The notes beneath the pieces were generated by a model. The model had not been told where the DNA came from, did no database searches, and worked only from the letters and a program-made list of their open reading frames with translations. A DNA stretch of 47,577 bases from NCBI GenBank assembly GCA_963542015.1, contig CAUTUX010000008.1, positions 1-47,577 on the forward strand, given 5' to 3'. The DNA comes from CAUTUX01 sp963542015. Lineage in GTDB: Bacteria; Bacillota; Clostridia; Christensenellales; CAG-917. Made by a program: the position numbers and the translations under genes. How positions within the stretch are numbered: the stretch's first letter is position 1; every line of letters starts with the position of its first letter. Below are positions 16,715-24,829 of the stretch, piece by piece.

Positions 16715-17290
16715 ATGAACACTGGAATAGAAGCAGTTGATATCGTATTTATGGAAGCTGAAGAAAAAATGGATAAAGCTGTTAGCAATTTATCATCGGA
16801 ATATAAGCTGGTGAGAGCTGGTCGTGCAAACGCACATATTCTTGATAAGGTCCAAGTAAATTATTATGGACAAATGACTTCAATAAACAAAATGGCAAAT
16901 ATAAGTACTCCAGAAGCTCGTGTTCTTGTAATTAATGTTTGGGATAAGGGTGCCATGAAAGATGTTGAAAAGGCAATTGTAAATGCCAATATAGGAATTA
17001 CCCCAAACAATGATGGACAAGTTATAAGACTAGTATTTCCAGAGCTTACACAAGACCGCAGAAAAGAGCTTACAAAAGAAATTAAACAGTACGCTGAAGA
17101 AACAAAGATTGTTCTGAGAAATGCCAGACGTGATGCGATTGATGCTTTAAAGAAACTTGAAAAAACATCAGAAATAACAGAAGATGACCTCACAATCTAT
17201 ACCAAAGATATGGATAAAGTACTGCAATTAAAAATTGATTTTGTCGATAAGGAATTCAAAGATAAAGAAAAAGAAATAATGGAGATTTAA
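16715..17290 (+). CDS. frr: Ribosome recycling factor
   Basis: 191 residues from ATG 16715, placed there because GGAGGA lies just upstream; the frame can be extended to a TTG at 16703, but that would consume the ribosome site. RRF hallmarks are VRAGRANAHILDKVQVNYYG, TPEARVLVINVWDKGAMKDVEKAI, NDGQVIRLVFPELTQDRRKEL and VLRNARRDAIDALKK. With EF-G it splits the post-termination ribosome. uppS starts at the next base after the stop. Confidence 0.96.
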   Translation: MNTGIEAVDIVFMEAEEKMDKAVSNLSSEYKLVRAGRANAHILDKVQVNYYGQMTSINKMANISTPEARVLVINVWDKGAMKDVEKAIVNANIGITPNNDGQVIRLVFPELTQDRRKELTKEIKQYAEETKIVLRNARRDAIDALKKLEKTSEITEDDLTIYTKDMDKVLQLKIDFVDKEFKDKEKEIMEI

Positions 17291-17899
17291 GTGTTTCCAG
17301 AGCACATTGCGTTAATTGTTGACGGTAACAGACGCTGGGCGAGTGTAAACAATAAAACTCTTCAATTTGCATACAATGCTGGAATGAAAACGGTATTTGA
17401 TATAGTATGGGGATTACGGGATTCTGGTTTAAAAAATCTAACTGTTTTTGCTTTTTCAAAGGACAATTTAAAACGTTCGGAGCTTGAAAAAGAATATATT
17501 TTCAAGCAAATAGATATGTTTCTTGAATTGGTTAAAAAGTTAAAAGTCAATGTAAGATTTTTTGGAGAGATAAAAAAAGAAGACATAATTTCAGATAATG
17601 CACTTATTAATGTAAATATTGCATTGGGATATTCATCCAAATCAGACATTTTAAACGCAGTAAAGAAAAGTGGAGGAGATATAAATAAATTTGAAGAGAA
17701 CTTATCTACACATTTTCTTACGCCACCAGATATGATTATAAGATCTGGGAAACATCATAGATTGTCGGACTTTATGCTGTATGAAAGTGGATATTCGGAA
17801 CTTTATTTTTTAGACAAGCTATGGCCCGATGTAAAAATGTCTGATATAAATGAATGTATAAAGAATTTTGAGGAAGTAAAGAGGAATTACGGGGTATAA
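17291..17899 (+). CDS. uppS: Short, divergent undecaprenyl diphosphate synthase-like protein
   Basis: 202 residues, against about 250 for typical UppS. Cis-prenyltransferase features remain: HIALIVDGNRRWA with the magnesium Asp, and IRSGKHHRLSDFMLYESGYSELYF for pyrophosphate binding. Other usual elements are changed: the RxxxGH segment reads TLQFAYNAG, FSxENW reads FSKDNL, and the helix around the TKNNTG segment is deleted after RFFGE. The start is a GTG immediately after the frr stop, with GGAG about 9 bases before it. By position it is uppS (C55 carrier lipid synthesis), but catalytic competence or product length may differ. Confidence 0.8.
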   Translation: MFPEHIALIVDGNRRWASVNNKTLQFAYNAGMKTVFDIVWGLRDSGLKNLTVFAFSKDNLKRSELEKEYIFKQIDMFLELVKKLKVNVRFFGEIKKEDIISDNALINVNIALGYSSKSDILNAVKKSGGDINKFEENLSTHFLTPPDMIIRSGKHHRLSDFMLYESGYSELYFLDKLWPDVKMSDINECIKNFEEVKRNYGV

Positions 17900-18796
17900 A
17901 TGTTAAAGCGTACACTGGTGGCAATAGTTTTATTAAGTTCATTTTTAGGTGCAATTATTCTTGGCTATTTTTTCAATAAAGAAATTATTGAAGTATACAT
18001 GATGATATGGATGTTAATAGCAGCCTATGAGATGACTCATACATTCACTAGAAGCGGATATAAGGTAAAGAAGTTCCCAATTACATTATTTGCATTTTTA
18101 ACATATCCTTTGATGCGTATTTCTCAAGAATTTGCTGGAATGGGCACTGAGATGCTTATAATTATGTTTGTCCTTACAGTTTTCATATCAATGGTTGAGT
18201 ACACATTTTCTAGAGATGAAAATCTAACAATTTCAGACTTTATATCAACAATTTTTATTTTGGTGTATCCATTGTTTATGGTGCATCTAATATATATTCT
18301 CACATTTAATTACTATGCGGTATTTGTTGTAGCCACATGCGTAACAATTCCAATTTTTTCTGATGCTTTTGCATATTATTTTGGCAAGGCATTCGGAAAG
18401 AAAAAATTATGTGAGAGAGTTTCTCCAAAGAAAACAATTGCTGGCGGAATAGGTGCACTTGTTGGAGCTGCTCTGATTTCGGTATTGATATTTGTATTAT
18501 TTGATTTATATCATTCAGCTTTACCTAAAAATGAATTTGAACCATTTGTTTCTCATAGTGCTAAGGGATGGAAGTGGAAAAATGCCTTAATATTTATTTC
18601 CATCGGACTTGTAACTGGAGTTGTTAGCCAACTTGGAGATTTGGTGGCATCAAAAATAAAAAGGCTTATGGGCATAAAGGATTACGGTCACATTTTTCCA
18701 GGACATGGCGGTGTAATGGATAGACTAGACAGCATAATTTCATCATGTCTTGTTCTTTTAATTTTCCTTACATTGATTGCAAGAATCAAGGGATAA
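17900..18796 (+). CDS. cdsA: Phosphatidate cytidylyltransferase
   Basis: 298 residues with about eight membrane helices. The CdsA signature lies near the C terminus: SQLGDLVASKIKRLMGIKDYG followed by HIFPGHGGVMDRLDS, containing the metal-binding acidic residues. An earlier FSDAFAYYFGKAFGKKKLCERVSPKKT is also typical. It makes CDP-diacylglycerol from phosphatidate and CTP. The ATG starts directly after the uppS stop, with GGGG a few bases upstream. Coupled to uppS; dxr follows after 75 bases with its own promoter. Confidence 0.95.
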   Translation: MLKRTLVAIVLLSSFLGAIILGYFFNKEIIEVYMMIWMLIAAYEMTHTFTRSGYKVKKFPITLFAFLTYPLMRISQEFAGMGTEMLIIMFVLTVFISMVEYTFSRDENLTISDFISTIFILVYPLFMVHLIYILTFNYYAVFVVATCVTIPIFSDAFAYYFGKAFGKKKLCERVSPKKTIAGGIGALVGAALISVLIFVLFDLYHSALPKNEFEPFVSHSAKGWKWKNALIFISIGLVTGVVSQLGDLVASKIKRLMGIKDYGHIFPGHGGVMDRLDSIISSCLVLLIFLTLIARIKG

Positions 18797-18835
18797 ATCC
18801 ATAGGTTGTATCACATCATTAGGTTCCGTTAAAAG

Positions 18836-18864
18836 TAGAAAATATATTGCTTATATAATATAAT
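18836..18864 (+). promoter_or_regulatory. Promoter of dxr, predicted leaderless
   Basis: TAGAAA (18836-18841), 17 bases, then a perfect TATAAT (18859-18864). The dxr ATG is at 18872, only 7 bases after the -10 box, so the transcript should begin at or next to the start codon. No Shine-Dalgarno sequence is present (bases before ATG are ATTTTAC). An overlapping TATAAT at 18854 is possible. Confidence 0.5.
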
Positions 18865-18871
18865 ATTTTAC

Positions 18872-20029
18872 ATGAAGCGAAGCACAACAGTAACAGTTTT
18901 AGGTAGTACAGGATCGTATGGAAGAGCTGTGCTCGATGTAATAAGAAAATATCCGAAAAAGTTTAAAGTTGTAGGGTTATCTTGCTATGAAAATACTGCG
19001 TTATTAAGCCAGCAAATAGCTGAATTTAATCCCATTCATTATTTCACACCAACTGGCTCAATTGAATCGCAGCTGTCAATTTTTGATTATATGGACAGTG
19101 AAGAATACAGAGCAAAGTGCCTACCTTCATTAGAGGAACTTGCTTCTTTAGATGCAGATATTGTAGTTTCCGCAGTTTCTGGACTTAGTGGGCTATGGGC
19201 AGCCATTGCCACTCTAAAAAGAGGTGGAATATTAGCAATAGCTAACAAAGAAACAATTGTTTGTGCGGGAAAATATTTGAAAAAATTAGAAAAGCAGTTT
19301 GGTGGTTTAATTATTCCTTTAGATACAGAACATTCAGCAATACAGAGTGGACTTAAGGGAGAAGATACAAAAGATATAAGGAGACTTATATTAACAGCAA
19401 GTGGTGGTGCACTTAGGGATTGCAATATAAATGACTTAAAGAATGTAAAAGCGATCGATGCACTAAAGCATCCAAATTGGATGATGGGGAAAAAGATAAC
19501 TGTTGATTCAGCGACAATGTTTAATAAGGCTCTAGAAATAGTTGAAGCAAAGTACCTTTTCGATGTAAATCCTTCAAAAATTTCAATATTAATGCATAGA
19601 GAAAGTATTATACATGCAATAGTTGAATTGAATAACGGGTCGCAGAAAGCAATTATGTCTCAAACATCTTTGCGTATACCAATTGAAAACGCACTCTTTT
19701 ATCCAAACATTCAATCAACAGAAGAAGAAAATATATTAGACCTTTCAAAAATAGGCTCGTTGCACTTCTCAGAACTTGATATTGATAGATATCCAGTGAT
19801 GACATTAATTCGAGAAGCTCTAAATAAAAGTGATGGAGCAATCATTGCACTATCTTCTGCTGATGAAGTGTTAGTTGAAAAGTTCCTAGCAGACAAAATT
19901 AAATTTAACGATATATATAAAAATCTTGAAAAGGTGTATTTAAAATTTCAAAATATAAAAGATGCGTCAGTAGATGATGTCTTGAAAATTTCTTATGAAG
20001 CTAAAGAATATGCGAAGACTTTAAGATAA
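18872..20029 (+). CDS. dxr: 1-deoxy-D-xylulose 5-phosphate reductoisomerase
   Basis: 385 residues. The NADPH-binding loop is VLGSTGSYGRAVLDV at the N terminus, followed by AIANKETIVCAG, PLDTEHSAIQSGL (metal-binding Asp and Glu), LTASGGALRD, KHPNWMMGKKITVDSATMFNKALEIVEAKYLF and HRESIIHAIVE. It commits carbon to the MEP isoprenoid pathway. The ATG matches the family start although no ribosome site precedes it. ispG begins right after the stop. In most Firmicutes the rseP protease gene lies between dxr and ispG; here it is missing. Confidence 0.96.
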   Translation: MKRSTTVTVLGSTGSYGRAVLDVIRKYPKKFKVVGLSCYENTALLSQQIAEFNPIHYFTPTGSIESQLSIFDYMDSEEYRAKCLPSLEELASLDADIVVSAVSGLSGLWAAIATLKRGGILAIANKETIVCAGKYLKKLEKQFGGLIIPLDTEHSAIQSGLKGEDTKDIRRLILTASGGALRDCNINDLKNVKAIDALKHPNWMMGKKITVDSATMFNKALEIVEAKYLFDVNPSKISILMHRESIIHAIVELNNGSQKAIMSQTSLRIPIENALFYPNIQSTEEENILDLSKIGSLHFSELDIDRYPVMTLIREALNKSDGAIIALSSADEVLVEKFLADKIKFNDIYKNLEKVYLKFQNIKDASVDDVLKISYEAKEYAKTLR

Positions 20030-21079
20030 ATGAAAACCAGAAGGAAGACATGTAATTTTAAAATTGGTGATGTGGGTATGGGCAGTGATTACCCTATAAC
20101 TATACAAACAATGTTAAACATTAAAACTTCTGATGAGCAAAAATGTATTTCAGTATCTAATAAGATGTATGAACTAGGATGTGATTTTGTTAGAGTTGCA
20201 GTCCCTTTATTAAGTGATGTCGAGCATTTTGCAAATATACAGAAGAAAGTACCACATCCCTTAATTGCAGATGTTCATTATAGTTATAAAATTGCATTTG
20301 ATGTCATAAAAGCTGGGGCAAAAAAAATACGAATTAATCCAGGGAATATGACTGATTATTCAAACATAAAACAATTATCAAAAATGTTGTTGGATTATGA
20401 CACTGCAGTACGTATAGGCGTTAATTGCGGTTCAATTCATCCAGATTATCAGAAACTACCAATTGTTGATGCTCTCGTTAATTCTGCAGTAGATTGTGCA
20501 AAGGTATTTGAATCATATGGAGTAAAGAAAATTGTACTTGGGATAAAATCATCAGATGCACTTGAGACTATTGAGGCAAATAGAAAACTTGCATCATTAT
20601 GCAATTATCCGTTACACGTAGGAGTAACTGAAGCGGGAAGGCTTAGAAATGGGTTAATAAAGTCCTCATATGCAATTGGAACTTTGTTGAGCGATGGAAT
20701 AGGAGACACTATAAGAGTCTCGTTGACGGAAGATCTGGAGCATGAGATATATGCGGGTAAACAGATTTTAAAGATGTTACATCTTGACGATGATAGGGTA
20801 GATGTTGTTTCTTGTCCTACTTGTTCAAGAACAGAAATAGATGTTAAGGCTTTAGCAAATAAAGTTGAGGAGTTGCTGAGCGGTACAAGAAAGAATTTGA
20901 GGATATCAGTTTTAGGTTGCCCACTTAATGGGATAGGTGAAGCAAAAAATTCGGATTATGGGATTGCTGGCGGTAAGGAAAAATCAGTTATACTTATAAA
21001 TGGCAAACAGCACTCTATAGTTGATAACAAAGATTTGTTAGAAAAGTTTTTGGAAATTGTAAGTGGAGAAATTAAATGA
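20030..21079 (+). CDS. ispG: 4-hydroxy-3-methylbut-2-enyl diphosphate synthase (flavodoxin/ferredoxin)
   Basis: 349 residues. An N-terminal TIM barrel (IQTMLNIKTSD, VRVAVPLLSDVEHF, ADVHYSYKIAF, IRINPGN) is followed by the reductase-like domain with the 4Fe-4S cysteines in SCPTCSRTEID and GCPLNGIGEAKNSDYGIAGG. It converts methylerythritol cyclodiphosphate to HMBPP, the sixth enzymatic step of the MEP route. It follows dxr with no gap (TAAATG) and overlaps the PolC-derived gene by 4 bases. Confidence 0.96.
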   Translation: MKTRRKTCNFKIGDVGMGSDYPITIQTMLNIKTSDEQKCISVSNKMYELGCDFVRVAVPLLSDVEHFANIQKKVPHPLIADVHYSYKIAFDVIKAGAKKIRINPGNMTDYSNIKQLSKMLLDYDTAVRIGVNCGSIHPDYQKLPIVDALVNSAVDCAKVFESYGVKKIVLGIKSSDALETIEANRKLASLCNYPLHVGVTEAGRLRNGLIKSSYAIGTLLSDGIGDTIRVSLTEDLEHEIYAGKQILKMLHLDDDRVDVVSCPTCSRTEIDVKALANKVEELLSGTRKNLRISVLGCPLNGIGEAKNSDYGIAGGKEKSVILINGKQHSIVDNKDLLEKFLEIVSGEIK

Positions 21080-22668
21080 CTGAATTTGAATTAAAATTTG
21101 CAGAAGAGACCCAAAATAAATATAAAGGAGCATTAAGATATATTTCATCTGAATATGAAAAGAATAATGATGAGTTAAAAATAAAGTTCATATATGATTC
21201 ACGCTTTAACTATATCAATGAAGTAGAAAAGAACAATATTGAAACAGTATGCAAGAAGATAGTTAATCATGACAAGGTGCGTATAGAGTATATGCGAGTT
21301 TATGGTGATAGAAACTCAATTATACAGTCATTCTTGAAATTTATAAAACAAAATTATTCAACAATGTATGACATGCTAACTGATGAGGACATTATAATTG
21401 ATGCTGAAGATAGAAAGGTTGAAATAACGGTAAGAATTCAACAGACATATTGCAAGATCTTTGAAGAGAAACTATTACAGGCATTGACCACATATTTAGA
21501 AAAAGAGTATGTGCAGGATATTAAGATAGTTATACATAAAATTCCAGATAGAGAAATTTCTGGAGAAATTAGTAGCGGAGATTATGATGCAGAACAAATA
21601 GTTAGCAGGCGACAGATACCATTTATTTGTAAACAAAAAATAATAGGAAAAAAACATATCGCAGGTATTAATAGGAGTGGTGCTGATTATATAAATGATG
21701 TAAGAGAGGGGAGCCCTAATCAGAAAGTAATATTATGTGGTGAGATAACGCAAGCTGAGATAATTGAATATGTCCCAAAAGATGAAAAAACTAAGATGGA
21801 ACACGATTCAACATATGAGCCAAGAAAAAAACAGTTTCTTAAATTCTATCTTAGCGATACAACTGAAGTTATTGAATGTACAATGTTTTATAATAATGAA
21901 GATAGAAAAAGACTTGGAGAGGTAGACCAAGGTGCACAAATAGTGCTTGAAGGAAGAACAGGCATATATAATTCCAAAATAAATGTTACAGTTGATGCGA
22001 TATTTTATGCAGATATTAATTATGAAAAAATTGATTTAAAAAAGGGTTTACCAGCACCTAAACATTATCAATGTATGAGCCCATTACCATATTCCGTGAA
22101 TGTACAGGGTACACTTGGGGGATTGACGGAAATGCCAGAGAGCTTTAAGAAGCTTAATATAGTTATATTTGACTTAGAAACGAGCGGATTAGAAATACCA
22201 AAAGAAGAAGTAATTGAGTTTGCGGCATTAAAGATATCGGGCGGTAAAGTCATAGAAAAGATGGATGGCTTATTTAATCCTGGTAAAGAATTGAGACCAG
22301 AGATTGCAGAAAAGACACATATTACAGACAGCATGTTGGTAGGGAAACCACATTTTAGCGATGCTATAGGCGATGTAGTTAAGTTTTTTGGAGACGCAAT
22401 AATATGTGGACATAATATTGATAGTTTTGATGTTGAATTTATCAAAAAATACTATAAACCAGCAGGATATGTATTTAATAATAAAACAATAGACACTTTA
22501 ATACTCGCAAGGAAATATTTTAGATTGAGTAGGCATAATTTAGAATTTATTTCAGAGGCATTTAATTTTCCTAATCAAAATGCTCATAGAGCAATTGCCG
22601 ATGTAGAGACAACTTATAAGGTTCTATTAAAATTAATTGAAAGTGGATATGTATACAATGGAAAATAA
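21076..22668 (+). CDS. PolC-derived protein: N-terminal, OB and DEDDh exonuclease domains only
   Basis: 530 residues where PolC has about 1430. Residues 1-210 resemble the PolC N-terminal domains, about 215-315 an OB-fold (VILCGEITQAEI ... IVLEGRTGIYNSKINVTVDAIF), and about 360-525 a DEDDh exonuclease: D366 and E368 in FDLETSG, D452 in GHNIDSFD, H504 and D509 in HRAIAD. All five catalytic residues are present, so it could be active. There is no PHP domain, which normally surrounds the exonuclease, and no polymerase palm, fingers or thumb; pcrA begins inside its last codons. It follows ispG in the place where clostridia carry polC. The product ends at a clean stop, without sign of fresh frameshift. 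A standalone proofreader is possible. Confidence 0.8.
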   Translation: MTEFELKFAEETQNKYKGALRYISSEYEKNNDELKIKFIYDSRFNYINEVEKNNIETVCKKIVNHDKVRIEYMRVYGDRNSIIQSFLKFIKQNYSTMYDMLTDEDIIIDAEDRKVEITVRIQQTYCKIFEEKLLQALTTYLEKEYVQDIKIVIHKIPDREISGEISSGDYDAEQIVSRRQIPFICKQKIIGKKHIAGINRSGADYINDVREGSPNQKVILCGEITQAEIIEYVPKDEKTKMEHDSTYEPRKKQFLKFYLSDTTEVIECTMFYNNEDRKRLGEVDQGAQIVLEGRTGIYNSKINVTVDAIFYADINYEKIDLKKGLPAPKHYQCMSPLPYSVNVQGTLGGLTEMPESFKKLNIVIFDLETSGLEIPKEEVIEFAALKISGGKVIEKMDGLFNPGKELRPEIAEKTHITDSMLVGKPHFSDAIGDVVKFFGDAIICGHNIDSFDVEFIKKYYKPAGYVFNNKTIDTLILARKYFRLSRHNLEFISEAFNFPNQNAHRAIADVETTYKVLLKLIESGYVYNGK

Positions 22669-24829
22669 ATTTAATTTAAATGAAGAACAAATAAAGCCCG
22701 CAACAACTCTTGATGGAAGAGTTCTTGTACTTGCTGGAGCTGGCACAGGAAAGACTAGAGTCCTCACAGCACGAATATACAATCTTTTGTCAGCTGGAGT
22801 TAGTCCAGATAACATACTAGCCATCACCTTTACAAATAAAGCAGCAAATGAGATGAAGGAAAGAATTTCAAAAATAAACAGTGATGCATATAAAGTAACG
22901 GCATGTACATTTCACTCATTGTGTGCAAAGATTTTGAGAGTTGAAGCTGGAGTCTTAGGATATAGCTCAAATTTTGTCATATATGATGAACATGACAAGG
23001 AACAAACTTTAAAAAATATAATTAAAATTAATTCAGATATTTTTCCAGATGAAAATAGACGTAAGGCATTCTTAAAAGCTTTCCCAGATGTAATATCAAA
23101 AATTAAAACATACAACTATACAGAAGAAGATATACGCTCAGCAGGACTAATGTCTTCATATACTGGAGATGAAGTTTTGATGCTTTATCTAAGATACCAA
23201 GAAGAACTTAAAAAAAGTAACGCAATGGATTTTGATGATTTGTTGCTCAATGTGTATAAACTGTTTTGTGAACATAGAGAAATACTTGAGAAATATCAAA
23301 ACTTGTATAAATACATACATGTGGATGAGTATCAGGACACAAATAAAATACAGCATAAGATAGTTGAATTGTTAGGGGCTAAAAATGGCAACATATTTTT
23401 AGTTGGGGATGAAGATCAGGGTATATATTCTTGGAGAGGTGCCGATATATCAAACATACTCACATACACAAGTAAATATCCAGATACAAAAATGTTTAAG
23501 CTTGAAAGGAATTATCGAAGTACTTCATCAATATTAAAAGCAGCAAATAGAATAATTAGTTATAACAAAATTAGGAATCAAAAAAATCTTTGGACAGATC
23601 TAGATGCTGGAGAGTGCGTTTCAATCTTTGAATATGATAACGATAGAGAAGAAGCATCAGATATTATTTCACAAATTTGTAGGAAAATTAGAAGAGGGGA
23701 TAATTATAACAACTATGCGATATTGGTGAGGACAAATGCCACAACAAGACTATTTGAAGACCAATGTCGTATGAATGGAGTTCCATACAGAATGTATGGA
23801 GGTTTTAAATTTTATGATAGAAAAGAAATTAAAGATATACATGCTTATGTTAGGTTAATCGTTAATCCGAGAGATAACGCTTCTTTTCAGAGAATAGTAA
23901 ATTATCCAGCAAGGGGAATAGGTGATAAGTCAGTTTCTGAATTAATTGAATTTGCTAATGATAAAGAAATTTCATTATATGAAGCAATGAATTTGTGCGA
24001 TGCAAAACTCAATGCAAGGTTTAAAAGCTTTATTGAAGTCATGCAACATTTAAATGATTTTGCTACTAATCATAAGCCTTCAGAAGTTGTTGAAGAAATA
24101 TACAAATATACAGGCATAAAGAGAATACTTAAGTTGGGGAAAAATGATAAAGATGAAAGTGCTACTGAAAACATTGAAGAATTAATTTCATCAATTGTTG
24201 AAGATGAAAGCATTCAACCCGACCTTACACTAAACGAATACATTGAAGGGATATCACTAATAACATCATACAGTGAAAGGGATGATATGGATGCCGTTAC
24301 CATAGCAACCGTACATGGTGTAAAAGGTTTGGAGTTTCAAAATGTGTACATAGCGGCGGTTGAAGAAGGGGGATTTCCAATTGGATCGGATGATGAGATA
24401 GAAGAGGAAAGAAGATTAATGTATGTTGCAGTTACAAGAGCAAAAAAATCTCTTCAAATATCATCTGCAAGAATAAGAATGAAATATGGGAATTTGCAAT
24501 ATATGAGAATGAGTCGATTTATAAAAGAACTTAGAGGTGACGGAATTCAACATACAGAAAAGCATACAGATACAAGGGAAGAAGTTCCAAAAATAAAAAT
24601 CAACATGTCCAAACCAGCACATATTTTGCAGAATATTAAAAACACAATTTCACCAAGTACATCTGGGAAAGATATTGAATATGTACTAGGTATGACTGTA
24701 AAGCATGCCTTGTATGGAGCGGGGAAAGTAGTAGAAGTGAATAAAGTAGCTGATGAACTTGTTGCTGTATTTGATCAGGGAATTAAAAAATTTAAGCTTG
24801 ACTTAGCATCAAAATTTTTGGAGGTTTAA
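22658..24829 (+). CDS. pcrA: ATP-dependent DNA helicase PcrA (UvrD family)
   Basis: 723 residues from ATG 22658 (the frame also opens at TTG 22637). An SF1A helicase with all motifs in order: Q motif region NLNEEQIKPA, Walker A AGAGTGKT, Ia ITFTNKAANEMKERI, Walker B DEYQDTN, III VGDEDQGIYSWRGAD, IV LERNYRST, V TVHGVKGLEFQNVYIAA and VI EERRLMYVAVTRAKK. The C-terminal tail forms the Tudor-like RNA-polymerase-binding fold (VKHALYGAGKVVEV). It unwinds DNA in repair and clears RecA or transcription complexes. It overlaps the PolC-derived gene by 11 bases and is followed by ligA at the next base, the usual Gram-positive pair. Confidence 0.95.
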   Translation: MENKFNLNEEQIKPATTLDGRVLVLAGAGTGKTRVLTARIYNLLSAGVSPDNILAITFTNKAANEMKERISKINSDAYKVTACTFHSLCAKILRVEAGVLGYSSNFVIYDEHDKEQTLKNIIKINSDIFPDENRRKAFLKAFPDVISKIKTYNYTEEDIRSAGLMSSYTGDEVLMLYLRYQEELKKSNAMDFDDLLLNVYKLFCEHREILEKYQNLYKYIHVDEYQDTNKIQHKIVELLGAKNGNIFLVGDEDQGIYSWRGADISNILTYTSKYPDTKMFKLERNYRSTSSILKAANRIISYNKIRNQKNLWTDLDAGECVSIFEYDNDREEASDIISQICRKIRRGDNYNNYAILVRTNATTRLFEDQCRMNGVPYRMYGGFKFYDRKEIKDIHAYVRLIVNPRDNASFQRIVNYPARGIGDKSVSELIEFANDKEISLYEAMNLCDAKLNARFKSFIEVMQHLNDFATNHKPSEVVEEIYKYTGIKRILKLGKNDKDESATENIEELISSIVEDESIQPDLTLNEYIEGISLITSYSERDDMDAVTIATVHGVKGLEFQNVYIAAVEEGGFPIGSDDEIEEERRLMYVAVTRAKKSLQISSARIRMKYGNLQYMRMSRFIKELRGDGIQHTEKHTDTREEVPKIKINMSKPAHILQNIKNTISPSTSGKDIEYVLGMTVKHALYGAGKVVEVNKVADELVAVFDQGIKKFKLDLASKFLEV

